Translations under genes and position numbers: made by a program
Shown: in pieces, positions 35,701 to 47,300 of the stretch
How the letters are laid out: every line of letters starts with the position of its first letter
Numbering within the stretch: the first letter of the stretch is position 1
Assembly (NCBI RefSeq): GCF_010183535.1
Contig: NC_071333.1
Location: 8,678,587-8,742,586 of the forward strand
Length of the DNA: 64,000 nucleotides
Direction of reading: 5' to 3'
Origin: Caenorhabditis remanei
Lineage: Eukaryota; Nematoda; Chromadorea; Rhabditida; Rhabditidae
Notes under the pieces: model-generated
Told to the model about the DNA's origin: nothing
Database searches by the model: none
What the model saw: only the letters and a program-made list of their open reading frames with translations

Positions 35701-36309
35701 TGGGTTCACGCCGTCAGCTGTCAGATGTTGCGGAACCTCCATGCATGCCCTTAATTATGTATGTACGGTCTGCTGCAGCGAACAGTGTTCTACCACCTGC
35801 CTGGTTAGAAAAGCTCCGGACCGTTTTTGAATAGAAAAGAGAACCATTTGGCATATAAGTCATATAAACACATAAATACACTCCTACTCTTTTTTGGAGT
35901 TGCTGACTCACCAAATTCTATTTATCAATGCAATTCTTCACTTGATCGTTTCAAAAGTTTTCTCTGTTTGCATAATGTTCTTCGCTTCTTCTTTCACGTT
36001 GTTTCCTTTACTGCGTCTTTTACTCTCTCATTTTATTTTTTCCCTTCTTCCTGTCTTTCTCACTCATTTTCATCTTCCCTGTTTTCAAACTGTCCGAATC
36101 AATATTCCCCGCACCTCCGGGGGGTTGCGATGCGTCATCTTTTCTACTTTTCCTTTTCTTTAGGACTCCCGCAAATGCTTTCTATTTTATTGTTGTTCCG
36201 CCACATTCCTCCGCATTCCATTTTTCAAAATTAAAATGAAACCAACCAAAAAATTACATTACAGATCCACTCTGGCCGATGAAACACCATTAAAACGGCC
36301 ACACATTCT
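32733..36309. other. Divergent intergenic region between pxn-2 and ver-3
   Basis: About 3.6 kb shared upstream of two divergent genes. Pieces at 32990-33140 and 35480-35800 are GC-richer than the background and may be regulatory; the latter contains CAGCTG (E-box type). Frames such as 34313-34654 (-) lack motifs and splice structure. No RNA gene recognised. Confidence 0.45.
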
Positions 36310-39300
36310 ATGATGAGAGTGCTGCTTGCCGTACTGCTTTTGGTTTATGCCATAGTTGCATTTCAACCACCTACAATTGATGTCAACGACCATTTGGTTC
36401 AGGTGAGAACCCAACAAAACGTTGTATGAAAATGTATTTATTTTGATTTCAGGATCATGCTAGTATTGGTAGATTTGTTGAGTTGATGGAGCATGACACA
36501 CTTGTACTCAAATGTCATGGTCGATTTGGTATGATTTATCTATTTTCTTCGAATCCACAAATATGAAATTTCAGACGATCTGAAGTACACATTTCCAAAT
36601 TTAAATGAACATCGCGGATACAATGAATCAGGGTTCGAAGACCGTGTTGAAGAAACAATTGACGAAGCGTTTGGAGATACCATGCTCACAATCAACGATG
36701 TCCGAGAATCCGATACTGGCACGTATTCCTGCATTTCAATGGAACATCCATCATTGAACGACACTCTCCACGTGTTTGTCTATGGATCAAGAGTTTTCCT
36801 TCCACTCACATCAGTGATGATTATGTACAACGAAGGAGAAGTGATGATGCCGTGTAAAACCACCAAGTTTGTCGACAAAAATGATATAGAACTCTACGCT
36901 AACGAAGTTCTAGTGAAAGCTGCGTCAAAAAATTATGACCAACGGTGTGTTTTCTACATGAAAATTGATATTAAGATATAATCTGTTTTTAGGTACGGCT
37001 ACAAAATCACGAAAAAGCTCTACGACGTGAAACCAATTCAAGGCGTTAAGTTTGAGTGCCGTCACAAAAAAGAACCACGTCAAGAAGTCGACTACATAAT
37101 TTCTGAAAACGTCAGAAGTTCAAATACTGACAACGACTTCAATTTTTATTGGAGCAATGGACATGAGTGGCCATATGTTGGATACAACTACACTTTGATC
37201 TGTAATCTTGCATACAATGGTACACAAGAATTCAAAGCTTACGAGAATAACCTCCATATCGAGTGCCCACAATGCTCAAATGTTGCAGGGGTATGTTAAT
37301 TTTAGATTAATGTTTCCATTACATATACTGTGCTTTTAGAGTCACGTTTATGTTGAACGCAACAAAAAAGCAAATGAAAATAGACTGGTGGCAAAGCTTC
37401 ATATTGCACACTTGGAATTAGAAGACACTGGTTCTTATAAATGCATTTGGAAAAATGAATACACCGATGACAAATTCATTGAATATCACTTATCGAATAT
37501 CTCTCCGACAAGATCTCAAATCAAGATTCTTGAAAGAAGTCCACAAATTCTCAGGATCAAAGAAGGTCGTTCCACTGCTTTGTCTGCGAAGTTTGCTGTT
37601 TTTCCCGCCGATGAAGAGAGTTACACAGCAACATGGAGTAGAATGTACAACTCTTCGATAAAAGACGGACCACAAAGTGAAACAATTATCACTGATGAGA
37701 AACGCACTATTTCTGCTGAGGATTTAAAGAATGGAGTATTTACGGAGACATTGAATCTCAGTAGTGGATCTGTAACAACCAGTATGAGTGGAACGTAAGT
37801 TTTTCATTTCCAAAAAAGCTGGATCTTTTCAATTATATTAATTATAGGTACCGGCTGTCAATTTCACATATAAACAGCAGCCATAGTGTGCAATGGGAGG
37901 TGGCAATTGAAAATGATGAGCCAGATGTGCAAATTACGGTCCGTGAACCGTCTTCGTTCATTGTTTTCAACCAGCAATTTTATCCACCCGATACACACCT
38001 TCACATTGATTGCATCTCAATTTCCATCCCTCCGGCAGATGTTGTTTTTGAGAGAAAAGACACTGAAACAGGAGAATTCCAAGCAATTGATTCAAGTCTT
38101 TTGATAGAAGTGGGAGGAACATACGAGAAAGGTTTTATTTGGAATATGACACTGACAGAAGATGTTGAGTTGAGATGTGTTAGTGAGAAACATGGAAAGG
38201 TAACGATTCTCAATAGAATTCGAATTATATCGTTTAATTTCAGAAACACATAACCAAAAAATCCATTATTGTGGCTGACGAAGCATTGAAAGTAAATTCA
38301 AAGATTACGAAAAGCAAGAAAGCAACTAAATCAGAAGAAGAAGACAATGCGATATACGAAGGAGATCACGTCAGACTCACGTGTGTTGTTCCTACTGGTG
38401 CAGTCGATTGGGATGTTTCATGGCGTTTTGAGGGAAATGACCTTCCGTCATCAGAAACCAAAGTCAAAGGACATTCTAAACACGTCACCCTTCAAATTGA
38501 GTAAGCTTAGTGTCCACTTTGAGTGTTCACCAAAATTCATTGTTTCAGAGACATTACGACCAGTTCAAGTGGGAAATATTTCTGTGTTGTTAAAAAAGGT
38601 GGTTCTGAGGAACTTCTTGAAACTGTTGTCAAAGTGGAGAGCATTTCAAAGCCACACCACACCGATGCTGATTCTCAATCAATCGTTGCAGTCAATTATG
38701 ACGAGACTTTTGTCATAAATTGTAACATGGCAGGTAAACCAGCAGCCGAATTCACGTGGTTCAAAAATGGCAACCCGTACACGCATGGAGAACAAATTGG
38801 GTCTTTGTTGAAAGTGACAAGAGCACGCGCTGAAGATGATGGACAATTCCATTGCTTGGCTACGAACCGAGCGGGAGCAACAAGTAATTATATTGAAGTC
38901 AAAGTGGACGGAGTTCCGAAAGGATCGTCATTCTTGTACTGGTTTTTTGTTTTCATTGTTTTTCTGGCAGTCGTCGCCATCTGTTTTCTGGTTTATAAAG
39001 TTAGTAGCTGGAAGAAACTGGCAAAACAAAAGGACATGTGAGTTTTAATAAGCCCGAAGTATCACATCACCATATATCTTTCAGTACACTCAACGAGTTA
39101 TATAACATGATTGAACACAATGCGGGACCGTTGCCAGAGGAAATGAAAGCATTGCCAATCGAAGAACGAACATATTATCTTCCTTACAACACGAATTATG
39201 AGATTGACCCTGTCAATCTGGAACTATTGGAACCATTGGGCTCAGGTCATTTTGGAGTTGTCAAGAAGGGATACTTGCAAATGGCAGATCCTAAAAGTCA

Positions 39301-40672
39301 GATTGAATACAAAACTCGTTTGCCAGTTGCTGTTAAAAGTAAGTTCCGAATTTTGTGTTTCGAACGTGATCAGTTTTATTTTTCTTAATTTTAGGCTCCA
39401 CGAACCCATATAATGTTGAGCTGCAAAGAATGATGGCAGAAGAACTCAAAATTATGTGTGCTATTCCAAAACATCCGAACGTACTTGCTCTGGTTGGAGC
39501 TGTCACCGCAAACATGAGAAAGTGAGTTGTCCAAGTGGAGAATAAATATACTAAATTCATACGTACAATTTCAGAGGTCAACTTTTCATTGTCACCGAGT
39601 ACATAGATGGTGGTAGTTTGAAAGATTACCTTTTTAATCATCGAGCTTTTTTCAAGAATGAGCTTGTTGAGGATGAGGAAATTCCGGTTGACGACAGTTA
39701 CATGGTACCGAATAGTGTGAAGAAGAAGAAATATAAGTTTGAAGACGATTCCGAAGCAAGTGAACAATTGTTGAGTGGTGAAACAAATTATCTCTGCACA
39801 TCTGATCTACTGTCGATTGGACTTCAAATTGCCAATGGAATGGAATGGCTCGCTAATGTCCCAGTAAGTTTGAGTGATTCATAATTGAACTCTAATTTTG
39901 AAATTTATAGTGCGTTCACCGTGATTTGGCTTGTCGTAATGTTCTGATCACCAAAACAAAAATTGTCCGTATTGCTGACTTCGGACTTGCCAAAAGACAC
40001 ACCAACAAGAATTACTACAGGTGAGATTACCCGCTTGCTGAAAACTATGATTCATTGAAATTAAAATAATTTACAGAACAAAGAAAAGCAAAGACACTCC
40101 ACTTCCAGTCCGTTGGCTACCGGAAGAATCATTCGATTTATTCAAATTTAACGAAAAATCCGACGTGTGGTCATTCGGAATATGTCTCTATGAAATTTTC
40201 ACTCTTGGAGGAACGCCATATCCAGGCATGGATAACTTGGCTGTTGTCAAGTTTGTTAGAGAAGGTCACCGGAATACTCAACCAGAGTACTGCCACGACG
40301 ATATGTAAGGGTTTGAAATTTTTATTCATTTTACACATGTGTTATTTCAGCTTTGAGTTGATGAAAAAGTGCTGGCAAGAATCCCCAAAGGATCGACCAA
40401 CCTTCTCCGAGTGCATTCAGCATTTCAAAAATCATATGGAAGGGTGTGCCAGCTCAGTAAGCTAACATACTCATCTTCACATTCAAAAAATGAATCTCTT
40501 TCAGCTGATTGATCGGATCGACAACATGTTGCACATGGAGAGAGAGGAGCAACTGAAACTCGAGGAGTGGACCCAAAAATCTCGGCCAGATATTCCTGGT
40601 GCCAGATTCAAGAAGTCACCGAAAAAGCAGGCTGCTGAAGAGAGATACTTGATTGTGGAAAGTCATGCCTAA
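36310..40672 (+). CDS. ver-3: VEGFR/PDGFR-like receptor tyrosine kinase (VER-3)
   Basis: Fifteen exons: 36310-36402, 36453-36528, 36575-36944, 36993-37290, 37340-37794, 37848-38199, 38244-38500, 38549-39037, 39085-39338, 39395-39521, 39575-39863, 39911-40020, 40077-40304, 40351-40456 and 40505-40672; 1223 residues. Signal peptide, then multiple degenerate Ig domains (DSGTYSC-type motifs such as [25 protein letters not shown]). One TM helix ([21 protein letters not shown], about 760-782). Kinase: G-loop GSGHFG (849-854), [12 protein letters not shown] (1023-), DFG (1043-), and a charged insert between the lobes typical of split-kinase receptors. Ligands in worm are probably the PVF-type growth factor; this is inference. 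A second kinase lies directly downstream. Which of the paired genes is named ver-3 and which ver-4 is from memory. The alternative ATG at 36313 changes nothing else. Confidence 0.9.
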
Positions 40673-41023
40673 AAGGGATGCTATTGGTCAAACCAACTCC
40701 CTATTGGGAAAATTGTTAATCTTCTCATGCCAGTCTAAGATACTCTGTATTAAATTAAAATTCCTTGTTTTTTGTTTGAATTAACACAGCGTTGCTAGTA
40801 TTTTCTAACTCATTTTTCATTTATGGCCACACATTCTTCCTTTTGCATCAAAACTGTACGGTTCCCTTTTTATAGTCAATCAAAAGAAAAACATTCGGTT
40901 CATCATTATTGTACATATTATTCATGTTTCGTTAATGAAGTTGATTTATACTTATAATAACTCTGTGATTAAATGAAATATCTGAAGTGATTAAAAATTC
41001 AAGTAGACATGAGATCTACTTGA
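40673..41023. other. Short interval between ver-3 and the second kinase
   Basis: About 350 nt. It holds the ver-3 3' UTR and, presumably, any promoter or first exon of the next gene. No exon encoding Ig sequence is present. Confidence 0.5.
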
Positions 41024-42739
41024 ATTCGAAGAGACCTCTGTCAATTCGTACATCTTTCCGAGTGTTTCCAATGGACAAAAAAATTTACATGGAACATAAG
41101 GGAAATAATAAAAACCGAAGAATTTGATTGGTCAATCGTTTATCAAATCGCTCTACTCATAGCAGGAATATCCACAGCATTGACCATCTTTGCATTTCTT
41201 AGAAAATCAGAAAATCTAAAAAATGCCAAAACTAACCTAATATGCAACAAAAAGTGAGTTTTTGGAATTGTGCTTTGTGAGATTAGTTGAAATCTTTCAG
41301 AGAGTTGATCATGTTAGAAGAAAGTTTAAAGAATGGAAGACCCACTGTGAGAGCAATGAACACGCCTACCAATGACCAGTTACTTCTCAAAAGTAGTGCA
41401 ATCGATAAAAAATATTATCTCAATTTGAGGGATTTGGAGTTCATCACAAAAATTGGAAGTTGTCAATTTGGATCTGTACAAATGGGAATTCTGAAGAAGG
41501 TCAATCATGAAACATGTGTTTTTGGAACAATGGTGGCTATTAAATCAAATCAATTACCGCGAAACAGAACCGAGTTAGAAATGCTCGTGGAAAAAGTGAA
41601 AATGTTGGCATTTATGGAACCTCACCCAAATATTCTGCCGTTGATTGGAACAGTAATAAATGATATTAGCAGGTTTGCTTCAACTGTTTTGAAATGTTAA
41701 AAAAGATTGTTTCAGAGCTGGCATGTTGTACATAGTTACTCCTTTAGCAAAATATAAGGATTTGAGAACGTTTCTTATTTCTAAAAAGCCACCACCGCGC
41801 AATTATAAAAATATTGGTAAAGGCGAAAAAGAGAAACTGATGAACGCAGAAGAGGTAACCCTTACAAAGTCAGATTTGACGGCATTTGGATTGCAACTTG
41901 CCGACGGAATGGAATTTCTTGCAAGAGTCCCGGTCAGTTGATACATTCATAAAATAATATATCTTCGTAAATTTCAGTGCGTTCATAGAGATTTAGCCTG
42001 CAGAAACATCTTGGTAACAGAGAACAAAACTATTCAAATTGGTGATTTTGGACTCGCTAAAAAGTTCAACGAAAAGTATTGTTATAAGTAAGTTGTCTTA
42101 CATTATCTGGAATGTGTTTCTCCTTCAAGTTAGAATGACGTTTATTTTAGAAGATTTGTTGTACCAATGTTCACAATACATAACAACAGGCTGGCCATAT
42201 TAATAGTTGTATTAATAATTATTTCTTGATATGATCTTTTTTCAGAACACAGAAAGGAATATACCTACCACGACCTGAAAAGTGGATGCCCCTCGAGTCC
42301 CTTAATAATGACATTTTCACAGAAAAATCTGATGTTTACTCTTATGGAATTTGCTTGTTCGAAATTTTTTCTTTCGGCAAAACCCCGTATCCTGAAGTTT
42401 TGGCCGGAAAAATTGCAATTTTTCTAGAAAACGGTGGAAGAAATGAGAAACCCGAATACTGCTCCGATAAAGAGTTTGTCAAACTTTAAATTATTTCTTT
42501 CCGTTAATCGATATATTTCAGATATGATCTCATGTTGAAATGCTGGATGAATGCCCCAGAGGACCGACCAACATTTTATGAGTGTTTACAATTTTTTCAA
42601 GAAGTTTCATCAAACAACGTTGGTTGTCTCTTTTGATGAATTAGTGCTGCTTATGATCATTTTTCAGTTAAATGCGGAAGACGATAAACGTTTTTCTTCT
42701 CGAGAAGACGATAAACGTTTTTCTTCTCGAGTCTTATAG
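41024..42739 (+). CDS. ver-4: VER-family tyrosine kinase lacking an Ig ectodomain (ver-4-like)
   Basis: Exons certain from 41301: 41301-41672, 41716-41932, 41978-42087, 42246-42473, 42522-42618 and 42668-42739. They follow an exon ending at 41253 whose frame is open from 41024 and encodes a TM helix with a basic stop-transfer ([21 protein letters not shown], then [11 protein letters not shown]). No in-frame ATG exists in that exon, so the 5' end is unresolved. The kinase has [12 protein letters not shown] and DFG intact, but the G-loop reads GSCQFG, with Cys for the second Gly. Exon lengths of 110 and 228 nt and their phases match the corresponding ver-3 exons, so the two are tandem duplicates. 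The C-terminus carries a doubled EDDKRFSSR. The ver-4 symbol is tentative. It could be a true ectodomain-less receptor, a decaying copy, or an alternative 3' cassette. Confidence 0.6.
42677..42730 (+). repeat. Perfect 27-nt tandem duplication in coding sequence
   Basis: The unit beginning GAAGACGATAAACG occurs twice, at 42677-42703 and 42704-42730, in frame, encoding EDDKRFSSR twice just before the stop of the ver-4-like gene. Confidence 0.95.
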
Positions 42740-42950
42740 CTCAAAAGAAATAAACTCAAAATTCGAAAGATATGTTTCTGTTAACGGCCAGCTGGATGGA
42801 ATAGATTGATTTGTAAAATATTCATCTTTGCTGTATTTTATTTATTATTTGTTGTATTATACGTGTTAATAAAAGTTTTCGACTGTTTACAATACTTATA
42901 CATGGGGGAATACAGTCAAAACAAAATTTGTGGTCATAAAATAGAAACAT

Positions 42951-43672
42951 TTACAGATTATCCCATTCATCATATGCAGAGTTTGGTTGATATTCCTCTT
43001 CATTAGTGGGTTTCTTTTTGAGAGCAATTTGATTCTAAATTTTTTAAATTCTGATAAATCAAAAAGGAATGTTTTTCAAATACCTGCTCACGCTCAAACT
43101 GCCAACTTTCAAAATCACGTAGAGTGACTTGAACATACGAGGTGACGTAGTGCTGTTCTTCAGTTCTTTGGTACTTTTGAAGAAGGTCCAGAGCAAGCTC
43201 CTTGAGCTCCGCAAGATTTAGAGCCTCACATTCACCAACCAATCTTAACGTAGTCATGCAGATCCGAAAGAAAAGAAACAAAAACTATACTTGGCAAGAT
43301 CGTCCGGCTTGCTGGGCAGAGCCAATGATGGCACAAACTTTTCCTTCTTCAAACGAAGATATGCCAAAATGTGACGGAAGCATTTGGCGTCGCGATCCAA
43401 ATAATAGTTCCCTCCCTGAATCAGTATTATCAAATAATAAAAAATCAAGAAAATTGGAAACCTTATCAGTTGCAATTGGCTTCAGAGTACCTGGTTTGAA
43501 CCATTCGGCGAGTTTCGATCTCGGGTCGGCCAGCATATCAGTACGGCGAACCTTCAAATGGGTTTGAGAAAATTAAACATTATGAATCGTCCTTTGAAAG
43601 GTAACTCACGGTATATTTCTTTCCGCCTACATTGATATTGAGTATATCATCAGCATGTCTTGGACGAGACAT
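42951..43672 (-). CDS. BTB/T1 (KCTD-type) domain protein, 173 aa
   Basis: Five exons: 43610-43672, 43462-43551, 43291-43415, 43084-43243 and 42951-43034. The N-terminus MSRPRHADDILNINVGGKKYTVRRTDML is the classic T1/BTB start (INVGGKxYxVxRxTL). YYLDRDAKCFRHILAYLR (DRDPxxFxxILxxLR consensus) follows, then helices and an acidic tail ending EEEYQPNSAYDEWDNL. T1 domains of this size assemble as oligomers and often serve as Cullin-3 adaptors or ion-channel regulators. There is no channel pore here, so it is KCTD-like rather than a K+ channel. For the last exon I chose the acceptor at 43035 (ATTTAG), because it gives a longer, charged C-terminus than the alternative CAG upstream, which ends at NCSQKETH. 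Confidence 0.85.
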
Positions 43673-44320
43673 TTTTCAGACCTACTCAAAAAAGAAAAAT
43701 AGATGGAAGAAACGAATGAAAGTAATATGCGTACGAGATACAACTTTATATGGAGAGCCAAGTGCTCAGGAAGTGATTTATATGTCCACTGGAAGAGAAA
43801 CGGTTTCCGGTATTGTCCAACAATTATCTATGGGGTAATTTGTCTTTGGACAGGAAAATCCAAATTTTCTTCTCTTTTTTCTTCTAAGAATTTTTACTTC
43901 TCCATGTTTCGGTGAAAAGTATATTATTGTTCTCAACTACGAAAAAAGGTTACGAGAAGATGAAAAAAGAACATTATTATATAACCCAAGTTCTGGTCCA
44001 GTGCTCACACTCATGTGCATGCATGCACCTTTTGTCGTTTTAAAGATTGGAAGGTTTTGCGTCTCTCTATATATTTCTCGATTGTCCCGTTTCTCTCAAA
44101 CCTCCCAAATTCTCTCCGTCAATTGAGAAATAATTGTTTCCTGAAGGTAGGTATGTCTCCGTTTATCCACCTTTCCAAATAAAGTATCAGGCTTCATTTT
44201 GTGGTTTGAGCTATCAATATGAACGAGAAACAATGAATGAGTACTTTGTGTTATTGTAACATACAACAAAGGCTAGGTGGAAAAGCTGAAATAAGTCAGC
44301 CAGTTGGGAAAAACAAACAT
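43673..44320. other. Intergenic, no gene seen
   Basis: About 650 nt upstream of the BTB gene and downstream of the collagen. An open frame at 43703-43915 (+) lacks splice sites and motifs. No other features. Confidence 0.5.
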
Positions 44321-46047
44321 TTATCTCAATTCGAAATCCACTGAATTTGACTTGGAGCCAAACGACGTCCTCTGCATAACCACTCTCTGCAAAAACAACT
44401 TGTTCATTTTAAATTATAATTAAACGTTACATTAGTATGACCGACTTCTCTGGAATCTTTGTAAGCAATTAATGGCGCCATTGGAGACCTCCTGCAAGAA
44501 TAAATTAGGTTGAGAGAAAGTGAGTGATGAGTAAGAAAGAAAGAAAGTCTCACCTCATGCTTGATTCTCCAACATCAATCAAATCTGAGTGGGTGTTCTT
44601 TCGAAGGTTGACGTACATGTCACGATGATCTTGTCGGTTTGCTGCAAGAGTATTTTTAGGAGAAATGAAGCAGAAAATTGTCTAAAAATGAAAGTAAGCA
44701 AGGTTAATTTCATGGAAAAAGTGATTTATGTCAAATTGATGACATCACGCCAGTTATTCTCACGTTTCTGCCATCTCTTTCTCTGGAACTGTTGTGGTTG
44801 TTGCCGAGGAACCGATTGTTTTTCTATCTCCGACTCATAATCCTCTACCGCATCATTATTGCTTGTGGAAGGCTGAAAATAATCCTTTTTGAGTTTTACC
44901 AAATATTTGCCCTACCCGATTTCTAGTTGTTGAAACACGCACAGTCTGTCGATTAGAAAGAGCTGACCCTAAAACATTACATTTTCTGACCGGAGTTAAT
45001 TCTAAACTTACCTTCTCTTGGAGGACACTGGCAGTAGCCTCCATCTTTTCCAGGGTTTCCTCGTCGTCCTGGTACTCCGCGTAGTCCATATTCTCCCAGA
45101 TCGCCTGGATCTCCAACAGGCCCTGGAAAACCTTCTGGGCCTGGCGGAGCCGGTTTCCCATTGTTACCAGGATCTCCTCGGGCACCCGGCAAGCCAACTG
45201 GGCCAGGAAGACCTTTTGGTCCAGGGAGACCGGAAAGTTGAACAAAATCTTGACCAGATTCTCCAGGATCTCCTTTCGGTCCATTTCTTCCGGACTGTCC
45301 ACGAGAGCCAGGCGCTCCGATAGTTCCAGGTTCGTTTGTACCAGGTCTACCGGCTTCACCGGGTATTCCTGGGCGACCAGGCTCACCAGCTTCGCCTCGT
45401 AATCCATCTTCTCCTGGAGGGCCTTGTGGGCATGGTGGGCAGTCTGGTTCGTCAACTTGATAAATTCCATCGGTTCCGTCTTTTCCAGGATCACCTGAGA
45501 ATTTGAAAAATTAATATTATTATTAGAAGTTTTGAATACAAACCTGGATTTCCATCAACCGGACTATTCCCATCGTCACCTGGCGGTCCCCGCGGTCCTT
45601 TCGGACAATCAATCACAGTACAATCTGAAGAGAAAACCAGTTCTCAATTTTTGCCAGCATTCATAATTACTCTGACTAACCACAGATCTTTGGTTCCTCA
45701 AATTGTGTTTTCCTCCGGTTGCCAGCCCCGTTTCCACTTCTCCATCGTTGTTGCTGCTTTCTCCAGGCCTGACGTGATGTTCTGATGTGGTCATCTTCTA
45801 CATTTAAAAGCTCTGATTCTGTATCAGTTTTCAGAATCTGAAAAAATACGTTATTATCAATAAAATTCAGAAAAAAGACCTCAAATCCTTTAGCATGGTT
45901 GTCAAGTTTGAATGAAACGTTTCCTATTTTGAATCCAATGAAAATATACATAGCAGTAGAAGAGATAATAAGAAAAATAGAAACACAAGACGCAATCCGA
46001 GATGCCGTTTCTATCAGCTCGTCACGTTCAACAGGCTTTTTCTTCAT
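44321..46047 (-). CDS. col-177: Membrane-anchored collagen (COL-177)
   Basis: Nine exons: 45880-46047, 45681-45837, 45544-45624, 45494 down to 45012, 44916-44968, 44764-44872, 44554-44641, 44431-44491 and 44321-44386; 421 residues. The N-terminus is a type II membrane anchor (MKKKPVERDELIETASR, then IASCVSIFLIISSTAMYIFIGFKIG). A basic region with an RRK processing-type site follows, then interrupted Gly-X-Y helices (from GPRGPPGDDG to GRRGNPGKDGGYCQCPP) with short Cys knots. A tail of about 125 residues after the last Cys pair is non-collagenous and basic. It acts in the secreted matrix or cuticle. The layout resembles cuticle collagens at the N-terminus, but the long tail and many introns are unlike typical cuticle collagen genes. 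The ATG directly follows TTTTTTACAG. Symbol from memory. Confidence 0.85.
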
Positions 46048-47300
46048 CTGTAAAAAAACAATCGATAATTTCTCAAAAATTAAAGCTGAGGAAAAAGGTT
46101 TAAAATAGAAAAATCAATTTGTTGAACGAAAACACTGAAAAACACATAAGAAGGCAATAGAACGTTGTGGAACATCTAGATTCTTTCAATTAGTTACAGA
46201 GGGGGTCCCGATAGACAATTGACGTCAAGCCCGCAGCAGCAACACACTACTACAAACGTATCATGAAAAGCAAGAGAACAGACGAGCGAATGACAGAAAG
46301 TCATCCAATCGAAACTCAAATTATTGTTTAATAATGCCGACGAAACCCCCCTCTGCGCACCATAGAGGATGCTTCCTTTTCTTTTGGGTTTTTGTCCTTC
46401 CTTCTTCTAGGAGTACAGAATTGAGATGAAAGTGAGAACTATAGAGGAAAATGTGGGTGGTCATATGTTGAAGAGCTATTGTCTGAAAAGGGTCATTCTG
46501 GTAGACAAGATGGCAAAGTTGAATAAACTTGAAGATAATGATGTTTGAGGTGTCAAAAAGAGAATATGTTGAAGGAAGTCAAAACTTGTGTTTTGATCCG
46601 GCATCAATGTTAATATTCCTTGTGAATTTTTGTATACAGCTCACAATTATTCTTTATCCATTTGGTCAGATCGAGATCAGAAGATCAGGCATTGTTCAAT
46701 CATCAAACAAAAGCTTCAATTGTACACTTTGTTATTGGGATACATCTCGATTATCTGTTACCATTTCCGCATACCTCCTGGCACTTCAAAACCGATATCA
46801 CAATAAGTCTGAGCAGCAGCGGTTACTATACAAACTGAAATGTTATTCGATCTTCTTCGCGCACTTATATCCACCTCTCGCCGCTTCACTTTGCTCTCAA
46901 TAATTCGGAGCTTGTTTGTAAGTAATGAAGAGGGGGATCTTGTAGGTGGAGGAGGGGACTATAAAAACGCGAGAGGTGTGGTCAAAGAGAGATGACTGAC
47001 AAAACAGTGAGAAGATCGGGAGCATCGGCTCTTGAGAACGGTGCGCATTTCACTGCTGATATTATGTACACACTTTCTCCGATATGATAATCCCTTGCAT
47101 TCTTTCATACAGCTTTATTCGTTTCTCGTTCCAAATAACCCCTTGTTAAGTAGTGGTGCCGCTCTTATTAGAATCCAGAATAATAAGAGTCGCTCACTGC
47201 TTATCAAGGTGAAATTTGGGTTTTTGTGAGTTTAATTTCAAAAATTCATTTAAGCTTTATTCCAGTGAGTTATTAAAGTCTGTTTTAATATTCAAGGCGT
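46048..47300. other. Intergenic upstream of the collagen
   Basis: About 1.25 kb. A TATAAAA-like element is present near 46961. The open frame at 46529-46903 (+) shows no signal, motif or splice context. Nothing else supported. Confidence 0.45.

Noticed and set aside
46529..46903. 124-aa plus-strand frame upstream of the collagen
   Set aside because: No recognisable domain or plausible promoter/splice arrangement; composition like surrounding DNA.
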